The position numbers and the translations under genes were made by a program. From contig JAQUZL010000004.1 in assembly GCA_028691385.1 (NCBI GenBank), positions 1-30,157 of the forward strand: a DNA stretch of 30,157 nucleotides, in the 5' to 3' direction. Positions within the stretch are counted from its first letter, which is position 1, and every line of letters begins with the position of its first letter. Below are positions 1-9,034 of the stretch, one piece after another. This DNA comes from Oscillospiraceae bacterium (GTDB lineage Bacteria > Bacillota > Clostridia > Oscillospirales > Oscillospiraceae). The notes beneath the pieces are model-generated. The model searched no databases, had not been told where the DNA came from, and saw only the letters and a list, made by a program, of their open reading frames with translations.

Positions 1-3000
1 GCTCCACATCATCCACAAACAGCACTTTCGTTTTTTCCCGATTCAACTTGGCTTTATCGCGGAGATGGCGAAGCACCATTTCATAAAGCTGTGCCGGAAT
101 GACCGGCTTTGCCAAATGATCGTTCATGCCTGCGCGCAGACTTTTTTGCACATCCTCGGAGAAGGCGTTTGCCGAGAGCGCAATGATGGGAATGGTGGTC
201 GCCTGCGGGTGGCCGCTTTCGCGAATGGCTCTGGCGGTCTCAAACCCATTTCGTTTGGGCATTTGAATATCCATCAATATGAGATCGAAGGTGCCGGCGA
301 CGCTCTGGGTCAGCGCCAAATAACCGCATTGCCCATCTTCGGCAATGGTCACCTTGGCATGCACTTTTTCCAGCATACGCTGCACCACTTTTTGGTTGAC
401 GGGATGATCCTCGCACAGCAGAATGTGCACGCCGGTTAAATCATATGCTTGGGATCGCGTGCCATTGAGATGTGCGGCGGAAACGTCACGCGCGCTTGCA
501 AAGGAAAGCGGCAATTCCACCAGGAAGGTGGTGCCGACCCCTTCGGCGCTCTTGACCGAGATCGTTCCGCCCTTCAGGTCAATGATCGCCTTCGCAATGG
601 ACAGGCCCAACCCGGTTCCCTCGATCTTGGCGGTCAAATTTGTTTCGCCCCGGTAGAACGGCTCAAACAGATGCTTCTGATGTTCCGCGCGGATGCCGAT
701 GCCGGTATCAGCAATTTCGAACCGATAAAGGCCAATGCCTGCCTTGCCGGAGGGGGATTCCGAAACGCGGTAAGTAATCGTCCCGCCGATCGGCGTATAC
801 TTGATGGCGTTGGAAAGAATGTTGTCAATCGCGCTGTGAATGCGGGCAATGTCGCCATTGCAGGCGTCATGGGTAATGTTCAAGTGTAAATGGAATATTT
901 GCTGCTTTTGCGCTGCCAGCGCCTGATAGCTGACGGCGGTTTCTTTGACCTGCTGCGTCAGCGAGAACGGCTCGTTCATCAACACCATTTTTCCGCTTTC
1001 GATGCGGCTCATATCCAAAATATTGTTGATCAGGGACAGCAGCAGTTGGGAGGAGGAACGGATGGTTTCCAGACTTTCGTGAACCTGCTTGCAATCATGC
1101 TCGTCCTCCAGCGCAAGCTCGCACATGCCCACAATGGCGTTCATCGGCGTGCGAATATCGTGGCTCATGGCGGAAAGAAAATCGGTTTTTGCGCCGTTTG
1201 CCTGCGTGGCAACGGATAAAGCCTCGCGCAATCTGCCGTTTTTTTCTTCCTCCTCCTTCAGAATGTTGGTGACGTCAGTTCGGGTCAGAATGTAGATGTT
1301 ATGCGCAAGGTCATAGGGCACATAGCGGGTTTTGATGATGCTGACCGCGCCGTCAGGCTGAAGGGTTTTGGTGGTAAATCCATAATGCCCATCGCGTTTG
1401 ACGCGCGCCATCACCGTTTCCGGCTCTGTATCAAGCAGAAACTGCGCCCGCACGGCGGGCATCACATGGTTTTTCGCATAGTCCTGCCGCATCGCTTCAT
1501 AATCCAGCAGACGTTCCGCGGGCAGCCCTTCCAGCGCGCCGTAATGCATCATTTTTCCAATGTTGAAATTGACGCTTGCGATGCGCTCATAGTCATAGGT
1601 CGTGGCGGAATAAAGCACCTCCTCCGCCATCTTTTGCTCATGGATGTCATAGCAGTATTCAAACAGCAGCAGCGCCCCGCTGTTCGGCTCACGCACCAAA
1701 TGAAAGATGTTTTTCACCCAGATAATCTGGCCGTTGGGCATTTCCCGGCGATAGTCCATGGAGAAATTAATATTACCCTGCTGCAGCTGGATGTGCAAAT
1801 AGTGCGCGTCGTTCAGCCGCAGAAACGATTTCTTGGAATCCTCGTCCACAATGGATTCGGCAACCCTTGCAATGGCCTCGGTCATGGTTTTGTAGTGGTG
1901 CTCCTGCTGACCCAGCACGGCTGCATAGGCATAATCCAGCGTTTCGCCGGTGCTGAGATTGAATGTGGCGTGAATCAGCAAATTCTTTTCACCCAAGGAG
2001 GGCTTCTGCTTTTCCAGTTCATATTTGGCCAGCAGCGCCTTTTCCTCGTCAATCAGGTGGCCGGTGCAGATCACAATATCCTGTTTTCCGTCTTCATCCG
2101 GCAGGTTTGTGAAACGGAATTCCGCCCAATGGGTCACACCGTCCTTGAACTTCACCTGCGCTTCAAAGGTGACTTGCGGCTGCCCGCGTTTGACCTGCTG
2201 CACCGCTTCGGCATACACGGCCTGATATGCAGGCAAAATGAAGTCCTGCTCCAGCCAGGCCTGCGGATAATTGTCAAGCACCTGTGGCAGGTCAAAATCG
2301 CGGATACATCTGGGATTGAAATACGCACGGTTGTTTGACGGCTCATAGTTCCAGTACCATAGGCCAGCCTGCTCGGTGGCCGCGTCCAGCGCGCGCTCGC
2401 TGGCGCGCAGCTGCTGCCCCATCAGCCGCTCTTTTGTGATGTCGGTATAGCTGACGTAAGCAAGCTGGGTGCCATCTGCCTGCGGTACCACGTTACCCTG
2501 CACATAAATCCAGATATAGTGATTGGTTTTGCTGTTGAGGGAGCGGTAGGTATAATCCAGCTTTTTGGTATGGTGGAAGGCATCCAGGATGGCCTGCTGC
2601 AGCCCGGGTAAATCATCCGGGTGAACGTGCTTGTACATTAGGCCGTGGGTTTGCTCGATGGCGCGGGTCGCGTCGCCGCCCAGCATGGAAGAAAGCTGTT
2701 CGCTCACCACGATGGGATGCAGCTGAAAACCGTCCCAGCGGTACAGGCACACGCCGCCCGGGACATTGTGCACCACAGCGTCCAGCTGCGCCTGCTTTTC
2801 ATGCGCCTGCGTGACGTCATAGCAGACGGAAATGATGATGTCCCGCCCGTTTTCGTCCACGGTTGCTTGGCCAATGTCATGAACCCAGATGTAACTGCCG
2901 TCCTGCTTTTTCATGCGGTAGTCCACCGTATACTGCGGGTGCGCCGCCAGCTGCGCTGCGACAGCCCTCGAAACGGACTGCCGGTCGTCCGGATGCATCC

Positions 3001-3589
3001 CGTTGATGATCAGACCGTCAATATCCGCGATAAACGCCGTCTCGTCGGCGTAGCCCAGATATTGCAGCATGCGTTCGTTGATAAAATAGAACGGATAGCC
3101 CTCCTGCAGATAGCCGCCCAGCTGGCCACCCGGCATGGTGGACATGATCAGCTCGCGCTTTGCTTTGGACAGCGCGTCCCGGTGCGCTGAAATTGGAAAA
3201 AACTCGTCATTCTTCTGGTCGGAATCTGCCACGGAAAAATGCATGGAGCAAAGTTTTTCCGTCCCCGCCTCCATGCATGAGGATGCGGTTACCCGAATAT
3301 GCAGCAAGATTCCGGAATTTTCCAGCGCCATCTTGAGAAACGCAACACCGGACGATGAGCCGCTGGGCATATACCGTTCGCTGAACACGGTTATCTTGTA
3401 GGCTGCGGGCAGCGCTTTGATTTCGCTCATGATGTACGCTTTCGCGGCGTCGATGGAATAAACGTCTTCAAAATCGGATGTTCCGAACCAACAAATGTCC
3501 TTTGCTAACAGGGAAACCGCTTTTTCGCAGTCCCGTTCCTCAAAATCATAGCGGCAAAAGCACTTCAGCAGATCTAATGTATTTTGCAC
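1..3589 (-). CDS. multi-PAS hybrid sensor histidine kinase, 3' end outside window (partial)
   Basis: This is a continuous reading frame of 1195 full codons with no stop before the left edge, so the C-terminus is missing. I chose GTG at 3589-3587 because GAGGTGG lies 7 nt upstream; GTG at 3592 is an alternative. Residues about 1-125 resemble an NTF2/SnoaL-like sensory module (RDCEKAVSLLAKDICWFGT). Several PAS domains follow, two with a xxxPGGxxxY start (MPGGQLGGY, VPGGVCLY). The HisKA box is MSHDIRTPMNA with phospho-acceptor His810. HATPase motifs follow (NILSNAIKYTP, DTGIGI, GTGLGLSIA). A receiver has predicted Asp1107 in LMDIQMP, and a second receiver starts at KVLFVDDVE and is cut by the edge. 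No transmembrane segment was noticed, so it is probably cytosolic. It lies 43 bp behind the kinase at 3633-6851 and is probably co-transcribed with it. The signal sensed is unknown. Confidence 0.9.
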   Translation of the reverse strand, partial: MQNTLDLLKCFCRYDFEERDCEKAVSLLAKDICWFGTSDFEDVYSIDAAKAYIMSEIKALPAAYKITVFSERYMPSGSSSGVAFLKMALENSGILLHIRVTASSCMEAGTEKLCSMHFSVADSDQKNDEFFPISAHRDALSKAKRELIMSTMPGGQLGGYLQEGYPFYFINERMLQYLGYADETAFIADIDGLIINGMHPDDRQSVSRAVAAQLAAHPQYTVDYRMKKQDGSYIWVHDIGQATVDENGRDIIISVCYDVTQAHEKQAQLDAVVHNVPGGVCLYRWDGFQLHPIVVSEQLSSMLGGDATRAIEQTHGLMYKHVHPDDLPGLQQAILDAFHHTKKLDYTYRSLNSKTNHYIWIYVQGNVVPQADGTQLAYVSYTDITKERLMGQQLRASERALDAATEQAGLWYWNYEPSNNRAYFNPRCIRDFDLPQVLDNYPQAWLEQDFILPAYQAVYAEAVQQVKRGQPQVTFEAQVKFKDGVTHWAEFRFTNLPDEDGKQDIVICTGHLIDEEKALLAKYELEKQKPSLGEKNLLIHATFNLSTGETLDYAYAAVLGQQEHHYKTMTEAIARVAESIVDEDSKKSFLRLNDAHYLHIQLQQGNINFSMDYRREMPNGQIIWVKNIFHLVREPNSGALLLFEYCYDIHEQKMAEEVLYSATTYDYERIASVNFNIGKMMHYGALEGLPAERLLDYEAMRQDYAKNHVMPAVRAQFLLDTEPETVMARVKRDGHYGFTTKTLQPDGAVSIIKTRYVPYDLAHNIYILTRTDVTNILKEEEEKNGRLREALSVATQANGAKTDFLSAMSHDIRTPMNAIVGMCELALEDEHDCKQVHESLETIRSSSQLLLSLINNILDMSRIESGKMVLMNEPFSLTQQVKETAVSYQALAAQKQQIFHLHLNITHDACNGDIARIHSAIDNILSNAIKYTPIGGTITYRVSESPSGKAGIGLYRFEIADTGIGIRAEHQKHLFEPFYRGETNLTAKIEGTGLGLSIAKAIIDLKGGTISVKSAEGVGTTFLVELPLSFASARDVSAAHLNGTRSQAYDLTGVHILLCEDHPVNQKVVQRMLEKVHAKVTIAEDGQCGYLALTQSVAGTFDLILMDIQMPKRNGFETARAIRESGHPQATTIPIIALSANAFSEDVQKSLRAGMNDHLAKPVIPAQLYEMVLRHLRDKAKLNREKTKVLFVDDVE

Positions 3590-3632
3590 CACTACACCAC
3601 CTCGGAAAAAATAATTTTCAAATTCAAAAGCC

Positions 3633-6600
3633 TCACATTTTAGACGATTCCGTCTTGCCCCGGCCATAAAGGAAGTCGTACAGCGTCTGATACAGCTCGG
3701 CTGGCTCAATCGGCTTTGTAAGATGCGCGTTCATGCCCGCCGCCTTGGACTTTTGGACGTCGTCGTCAAACGCGTTGGCGGTCATTGCAATAATAGGAAT
3801 GGTTGCTGCGGTTTCCTTGCTCATGTGCCGAATGGCGTTCGTGGCCTGCAAGCCGTCCATTTGCGGCATGCGAATATCCATCAGAATCGCGTCGTAGTAT
3901 CCCGGCGGCGTTTTGGCGTATAGCTCCACAGCGTGCACGCCGTTTTCTGCATGCTCCACCAAAAACCCCCTGCGCGTCAAAAGCTTGGTTGCGACCTCCA
4001 CATTCAGTGGATGATCCTCCACCAACAGAATGCGCTTGCCGGTAAAATTAAAATCGGTCTTGACCGGCACATCCAGCGCAAGCTCCTTGGCGTGAAAAGC
4101 CCGTTCAAACGCGGAGAGCAGGGTGGACTTAAACATGGGCTTGCTCATGAGCAGATTGACGCCGGCAAGCTTGGCGTCCTGTTCAATGGAAGCCCAGTCA
4201 TAGGCCGTCATAATAATGATGGTGACGTCAGGGCCGACAATCGCGCGAATTTTCCTGGCGGTTTCGATACCGTCCATTTCCGGCATTTTCCAGTCCACCA
4301 GCACAAGATCATAGAATTCTTTGCTGCGCCATTTGCGCGTGACCTGCTCCACGGCCTTTTGGCCGCTGTCCACCCATTCGGAATGCACGCCGATTTCCTT
4401 GAGCGTGAGGACGGCCTGCTCGCACACGGTGACGTCATCGTCAACCACAAGCGCCTTGAGCGCGGTAAAGTTATAGTTCGGCTTTGCCAGATATCTTGCC
4501 TGCGATTGCTCGGAAATGCCAAGTTTGACCTCGACGGTAAACTCGGAGCCGGCGCCCACGATGCTGCGCACGCGAATCGTGCCATCCATCATGGCAACCA
4601 GACTGTTGCAAATGGCAAGGCCAAGCCCGGTTCCGCCGTACATCGTGGTGGCACCGGAATGCTCTTGCGAAAACGGATCAAACAAATCGGGAAGAAATTC
4701 TTCGGAAATGCCGCAGCCGGTATCGTTCACCATAAAACGCAGCACGGCGTTTCTGCGATCTCGGCGCACCTGCCGCACGCGCATGGATACCTTGCCGCGA
4801 GCGGGTGTGAACTTGACGGCATTGGAAAGAATGTTGATGAGAATCTGCTGGAGCTTCATGGCGTCGCCGATGTAGACGTCATCCACGTTGGAATCAACGA
4901 TGCTCTCATAATCAATCTCTTTTGCGGCGGCCTGGGCGTAACAAATGGAGTTGACGCCGCTGATAAATTCCGCAAAGGGGATGTCCTCGTTTTTCAGCAG
5001 CATTTTTCCGCTTTCAATCCGGCTCATATCCAGAATGTCGTTGATGAGCGAGAGGAGAAAGCGGGAGGAAATGCCGATTTTGCTGATGCAGTCGGCCACC
5101 TGCACATCATCGCCGATGGACTGCGCCGCGATGGTGCTCATGCCGATGATTGCGTTCATCGGCGTGCGGATTTCGTGGCTCATGCGGGAAAGAAAATCGC
5201 TTTTTGCGTGATTGGCCTGCTCGGCGGCCAGCAGCGCCGCCTGCAGCATGTCCTGCTGCTGCCTTTGCTGATTAAACAGCTGCGTCACGTCGCTGCGGGT
5301 GATGAGAACCTGCTCGCGCGCCTTGTTGAGATAGGCGTATTGAAGCCGTTTTTGACGCACGGTTCCGTCTTGGTCATATACGCCGTAAACCGTGGAAAAA
5401 ACGCTGTCGTTTTTCAGGTTTTCCCGGATCGACTGGGGCAGCATGTCGTGAATTGCGCGTGCGGTGTCGGCAGGCACGACGATTTTTTCGTTGATTCTAT
5501 AAACCGAAGCGGAAAAATCATCCCCGGATTGCGGGGGCAGCAGCGTGCGTTCATCTCCGAAATACGTTTTGTATTTGTCGGTTTTCAAATCCACATAGGA
5601 AACGTAATCGTGTTCCAGCCGGGAAACCGCCTGAATAATGCCATCCATGATTTTTTCCTCATCAATATCATAGGTGTACATAAAGGACATAATGTCTTTC
5701 GTTTCAGGATTTTGAAAGGTTTTCACGGTGGTGTTGACCCAGATCACGCTGCCGTCGCGCGCTTTGCGCTGATAATCCAGCGTATACTGCAATTCGCCAT
5801 TGGCAAATGCGCGCAGCACGCGGTCGCGATTGAGCATATGACGAATCTTTTCCTGCTCCGCCTGCGTAAAGCCGGTCTGCGCGAGCTGCTCTGTTCCGAC
5901 TGTGTAGGCAGTGTCGAAAAGTGAAATTCCAACGCGGCTTTGGGCAATATAGGATTCTACAAGGTTCTTGGTAATGTTGGAGCGCGCCTTCACCAGCAAT
6001 TTTTCACTTTGGGTTGCCTGCGCATAGGCCATCTCCTCGCGATAGCGCTGCTCAGCCATTTTGTAGGAGGTCACGTCCTTGCCAACGGCGTGGGCGCAGC
6101 GCGGCGCGCCGGTTTCATCGAACACGGTGGTGCAGTCAATGTGCTCACACCACCAACTGCCGGTTTGCACATCGCGCATCCAAAAATCACCGGATGCGGT
6201 TTTGGCGCCGTTTTGCAGCGCGTGATACATGGCCCGAAACGCATCCACACAATCCGCTCGAATGCGCGCATCTGCAATCAGGGACTCCGGCACATTTTCT
6301 ATGACTGCTTCGTACCCATGCAGCCCCTGCGAAGTTTTTGTCTGAAGCATGGCTTTTCGCTTGAAATCGTAGGTCCAGAACGCAATGTCCGCGTTTTCGG
6401 TTGCAATCCGGAACTTTTCTTCGCTCAGGCGCAGCGATGCTTCCATCTGCTTTTGCCTGGAAATATCGGTGATGTATCCATCGAAGACCGCTTCGCCGCC
6501 GCGGATGTTGAAGCTGCCGCTGACAAGGGTGTATTTTAACGCGCCGCTGCCGGTTTTGATGCGCATCTCCCATGCGGCGCTTTTTTTGTGATGCGCCGCT

Positions 6601-6851
6601 GCGTCTGCAAGAACGGCACGAACCCGCGGGAGATCTTCGGGCAGGATGAAGCTGCTGCAGCTTTTGCCGAGCAGATCCTCCGGCGCGTAGCCCTGCATCT
6701 GAAAATATAAATCGTTGCCGTACAGCAACGTAAGCTGCTCGTCCATCCGAACCGTATAAACGCCGCCGATATTGGAAGCGCGATACAGTTCCAGCTCGTA
6801 TTTCAAATCGTCCATACAATCCTGCGCCTGCGAATTCGGAAATTGCTTCAT
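3633..6851 (-). CDS. multi-PAS hybrid sensor histidine kinase with two receivers
   Basis: This 1072-residue protein starts at an ATG with AAGGAG 7 nt upstream. Residues about 10-130 and 140-270 are PAS domains, with typical endings at GYITDISRQK and AVGKDVTSYK. Two further PAS-like regions span about 300-410 and 415-540. The HisKA box is LSRMSHEIRTPMNA with His559. HATPase motifs are NILSNAVKFTP, NDTGCGIS and GTGLGLAIC. Receiver 1 has predicted phospho-acceptor Asp853 (LVDWKMPEMDG) and receiver 2 has Asp992 (LMDIRMPQMDG). No transmembrane segment or signal peptide is apparent, so a cytosolic stimulus is likely. There is no HPt and no DNA-binding output domain, so phosphate must pass to another protein. 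It is the first gene of a two-kinase minus-strand operon. The family call is secure and the signal is unknown. Confidence 0.95.
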   Translation of the reverse strand: MKQFPNSQAQDCMDDLKYELELYRASNIGGVYTVRMDEQLTLLYGNDLYFQMQGYAPEDLLGKSCSSFILPEDLPRVRAVLADAAAHHKKSAAWEMRIKTGSGALKYTLVSGSFNIRGGEAVFDGYITDISRQKQMEASLRLSEEKFRIATENADIAFWTYDFKRKAMLQTKTSQGLHGYEAVIENVPESLIADARIRADCVDAFRAMYHALQNGAKTASGDFWMRDVQTGSWWCEHIDCTTVFDETGAPRCAHAVGKDVTSYKMAEQRYREEMAYAQATQSEKLLVKARSNITKNLVESYIAQSRVGISLFDTAYTVGTEQLAQTGFTQAEQEKIRHMLNRDRVLRAFANGELQYTLDYQRKARDGSVIWVNTTVKTFQNPETKDIMSFMYTYDIDEEKIMDGIIQAVSRLEHDYVSYVDLKTDKYKTYFGDERTLLPPQSGDDFSASVYRINEKIVVPADTARAIHDMLPQSIRENLKNDSVFSTVYGVYDQDGTVRQKRLQYAYLNKAREQVLITRSDVTQLFNQQRQQQDMLQAALLAAEQANHAKSDFLSRMSHEIRTPMNAIIGMSTIAAQSIGDDVQVADCISKIGISSRFLLSLINDILDMSRIESGKMLLKNEDIPFAEFISGVNSICYAQAAAKEIDYESIVDSNVDDVYIGDAMKLQQILINILSNAVKFTPARGKVSMRVRQVRRDRRNAVLRFMVNDTGCGISEEFLPDLFDPFSQEHSGATTMYGGTGLGLAICNSLVAMMDGTIRVRSIVGAGSEFTVEVKLGISEQSQARYLAKPNYNFTALKALVVDDDVTVCEQAVLTLKEIGVHSEWVDSGQKAVEQVTRKWRSKEFYDLVLVDWKMPEMDGIETARKIRAIVGPDVTIIIMTAYDWASIEQDAKLAGVNLLMSKPMFKSTLLSAFERAFHAKELALDVPVKTDFNFTGKRILLVEDHPLNVEVATKLLTRRGFLVEHAENGVHAVELYAKTPPGYYDAILMDIRMPQMDGLQATNAIRHMSKETAATIPIIAMTANAFDDDVQKSKAAGMNAHLTKPIEPAELYQTLYDFLYGRGKTESSKM

Positions 6852-6878
6852 ATCGGTTCTCCTTTATGGGCTGACAGC

Positions 6879-6910
6879 ACCAATTGGACGGTGATTCAGC
6901 AGCAATTGGT
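6879..6910. repeat. inverted repeat in kinase operon leader
   Basis: The arms ACCAATTG (6879-6886) and CAATTGGT (6903-6910) are separated by 16 nt. The repeat lies between the promoter at 6920-6948 and the ribosome site of the 6851 kinase. It could be an operator or a leader hairpin. The sequence shows the symmetry only, and any function is inferred. Confidence 0.45.
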
Positions 6911-6919
6911 ATTCAATCT

Positions 6920-6948
6920 ATATTACCCCATTGTTCGCGCGAAATCAA
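6920..6948 (-). promoter_or_regulatory. SigA-like promoter of the two-kinase minus-strand operon
   Basis: On the minus strand TTGATT (6948-6943) and TAATAT (6925-6920) are separated by exactly 17 nt, close to the SigA consensus. The predicted start near 6913 leaves a leader of about 60 nt before the ATG at 6851. Confidence 0.6.
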
Positions 6949-6994
6949 TAAGTCATTGCACAAACTGGCATGGGCGGCAGGTTCGCTGCGCGCG

Positions 6995-7032
6995 AAAACG
7001 CCCATGCAGCGGCGTTGCTACATGGGCGTTTT
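6995..7032 (-). terminator. terminator downstream of corA
   Basis: A perfect 12-bp inverted repeat has AAAACGCCCATG at 6995-7006 and CATGGGCGTTTT at 7021-7032 with a 14-nt loop. Read on the minus strand it follows the corA stop by about 20 nt and ends in TTTT, consistent with intrinsic termination. It also separates corA from the kinase operon promoter. Confidence 0.75.
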
Positions 7033-7049
7033 GAACGGGAAGGCCTGCC

Positions 7050-7994
7050 TTATTTGAACATCTTCAGCTTGCTGAAAATCAGCGTGACCATCACGCTCAG
7101 CGCCACGGAAAGCCCAATGATGATGGGAAAGCCCCAGGGACTCTGCGCGAACGGCATTCCGGCCACGTTGACATTCATGCCGTAGGCGCTGAAGATCATG
7201 GTGGGAATCGCCATGACGATGGTGATAATGGCCAGCACCTTCATGACAATGTTCAGGTTGTTGGAGATGACCGAGGCAAAAGCGTCCATCATGCCGCTGA
7301 GAATGCCGCTGTAAATGTTGGCCATCTCGATGGCCTGCTTGTTTTCCACGATGACGTCCTCCAAAAGCTCGGCGTCCTCCGGGTATTTCTTGACAAGCTC
7401 TGTGCGCAGCAGCTTTTCCAGCACAGCCTCGTTGGAGCGCAGGGCGGTTGTGAAGTATACCAGACTTTTTTCCAGCTTCAAAAGCTCAATGAGTTCCCGG
7501 TTCTGGGTGGATTTGTGCAGCTGCGCTTCCACAGATTCACTCTTTTTGTCCACGTCGCGCAGATATTGCAGGTACAGCGTATCAATCCGATAGAGGAACT
7601 GAAGAATAAAGCGGGACTTCATTTGGGTGTGGAAATCCCGCACCTTTCCCTGCGCAAAGGCGCGGATGACCGGCGAATCTTCGCTGCACACGGTGATCAT
7701 GGTGTCGTGCACCATGAGAATGGACATTGGGATGGTGCTGTAAAGCTCTTTGTCGCTCTGCTCCTCCACGGTGGGGATGTTGACCAGAACCATGGTATAG
7801 CCCGCATCGGTGTCGATGCGGGAGCGCTCGTCGGTATCGAGCGCCGCGCGCAGCACGTCCATGTCCAGCTGATAACGGGTGGAAATTTGCGTCAGCTCCT
7901 GCTCGTTGGGCGCGACCATGGACACCCAGCAGCCGCTCTGGGGCGCGTCCAGCACCCGGAATTGGTCGTTTTGCGTCAGAAAATACTGAATCAT
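7050..7994 (-). CDS. corA: CorA-family magnesium/divalent cation channel
   Basis: This 314-residue protein has the CorA layout: a large acidic and helical cytosolic N-terminal domain, a long charged helix around residues 150-210, and two C-terminal membrane helices (about 245-270 and 285-308). The signature G272-M273-N274 (YGMNV) lies at the end of the first membrane helix and forms the selectivity entrance in this family. The short C-terminal tail is basic (SKLKMFK). CorA proteins are homopentamers that admit Mg2+ and sometimes Co2+ or Ni2+ down the membrane potential. The start has AAAGGA 9 nt upstream, and that ribosome site lies in a hairpin arm (8005-8031). A terminator follows the gene. 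Upstream lies the RNA methyltransferase after a 108-bp gap, so co-transcription is possible but not certain. Confidence 0.9.
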   Translation of the reverse strand: MIQYFLTQNDQFRVLDAPQSGCWVSMVAPNEQELTQISTRYQLDMDVLRAALDTDERSRIDTDAGYTMVLVNIPTVEEQSDKELYSTIPMSILMVHDTMITVCSEDSPVIRAFAQGKVRDFHTQMKSRFILQFLYRIDTLYLQYLRDVDKKSESVEAQLHKSTQNRELIELLKLEKSLVYFTTALRSNEAVLEKLLRTELVKKYPEDAELLEDVIVENKQAIEMANIYSGILSGMMDAFASVISNNLNIVMKVLAIITIVMAIPTMIFSAYGMNVNVAGMPFAQSPWGFPIIIGLSVALSVMVTLIFSKLKMFK

Positions 7995-8004
7995 ATCAAA
8001 TCGT

Positions 8005-8031
8005 CCTTTCGCAGCCCCATGCCGCGAAAGG
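8005..8031 (-). promoter_or_regulatory. leader hairpin overlapping the corA ribosome site
   Basis: CCTTTCGC and GCGAAAGG form a perfect 8-bp stem with an 11-nt loop in the corA leader. The 3' arm contains most of the AAAGGA ribosome site, so folding would hide it. Translational control is inferred, and no known Mg2+ riboswitch architecture was recognised. Confidence 0.45.
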
Positions 8032-8102
8032 CACGGAGCTAGTTTGAAAATTTCACAAAGCGCGGTAAGGGAACCGGGGTACTTCGTTCAGGGTCCATGC
8101 AA

Positions 8103-8987
8103 TCAAATCCTTTCTGTCACGCCCGGTTGGGCGCGCTGCGCGGCGGCTTGATTTTCGACTGATCGCGGCCGCAGCTGCCAGAAGGCCACGGCGCTGGCCG
8201 CCGCGACATTCAGAGAGTCCACGCCGTGGGACATGGGAATGCACACGGTGTAATCGCAACCGGCAATCGTGTCGCGCGCGAGGCCGTCGCCTTCGGTTCC
8301 CAGCACAATGGCCAGCTTTTCAGCGGCCATTAGACGCGCGTCGTCGATGCCGATGGCGTCATCGCTGAGCGCCATGGCTGCGGTCTGAAAGCCCAGCGCC
8401 CGCAACTGCGCAAGTCCCGGCTGCGGCCACTGGTCGGGCGCGCTGCCGATGACAGCCCACGGCACCTGAAACACTGTGCCCATGCTGACTCTGACCGCGC
8501 GCCGGTTCAGCGGGTCGCCGCAGGAGGGGGTGACCAGCACCGCGTCCATGTTCAGCGCGGCGGCGGAGCGAAAAATCGCGCCGATGTTGGTGGCGTCCAC
8601 AATGTTTTCCAGCACAGCCACGCGGCGCGCCCCGGCGCAAAGCGTCTGGGCGTCCGGCAGCTGCGGCCGCCGCATGGCGCACAGCACGCCGCGCGTCAGC
8701 AAATAGCCGGTCAGCCCACAGAGCAGGTCGCGGTCGGCGGTATAGACGGGGACGTCCTTGCACCGGGCGATGATGTCGCGCGCCGGGCCTGTGATCTGTT
8801 TGCGCTCCATCAGAAGAGAAATGGGCGCATAGCCCGCGTCCAGTGCGCGCGCGATCACCTTGGGACTTTCCGCAATAAAGACGCCTTGCGCCGGCTCTAA
8901 CCGATTTCGCAGCTGCGCTTCGGTCAGGCGGGCAAAAACGTCCAGCGCGGGCGATGAAAAATTGGTAATTTCAATGATGTTTGACAT
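8103..8987 (-). CDS. SpoU/TrmH-family RNA 2'-O-ribose methyltransferase
   Basis: This 294-residue protein carries the three SpoU/SPOUT signatures. Motif 1 is N134-x-G-A-I-F-R140, motif 2 is IVLGTEGDGL (227-236), and motif 3 is IPMSHGVDSLNVA (from 250). Together they form the knotted SAM site and the catalytic Arg. Residues about 1-100 resemble the substrate-binding domain found in 23S rRNA methyltransferases such as RlmB and in TrmH relatives. Members 2'-O-methylate ribose in rRNA or tRNA. I used ATG at 8987, which has AAGGAG 7 nt upstream, rather than an in-frame ATG at 9059 that would overlap the upstream gene. It sits 47 bp behind the phosphopantetheinyl transferase, probably in the same transcript. 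The exact RNA target cannot be told. Confidence 0.88.
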   Translation of the reverse strand: MSNIIEITNFSSPALDVFARLTEAQLRNRLEPAQGVFIAESPKVIARALDAGYAPISLLMERKQITGPARDIIARCKDVPVYTADRDLLCGLTGYLLTRGVLCAMRRPQLPDAQTLCAGARRVAVLENIVDATNIGAIFRSAAALNMDAVLVTPSCGDPLNRRAVRVSMGTVFQVPWAVIGSAPDQWPQPGLAQLRALGFQTAAMALSDDAIGIDDARLMAAEKLAIVLGTEGDGLARDTIAGCDYTVCIPMSHGVDSLNVAAASAVAFWQLRPRSVENQAAAQRAQPGVTERI

Positions 8988-9034
8988 TCCTATGCTCCTT
9001 CTGCCGGCAGAGGCAGGCAATTTCGTAATCCGGC

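Noticed and set aside
1301..2338. A 345-codon plus-strand open frame
   Set aside because: It is antisense to the partial hybrid kinase at 1-3589, whose PAS domains are clear. It has no plausible ribosome site or family.
3933..5924. A 663-codon open frame on the plus strand
   Set aside because: It lies wholly antisense to the hybrid kinase at 3633-6851. Its translation shows no domain motif and is rich in His, Gly and Asn, as expected from reversed codon bias.
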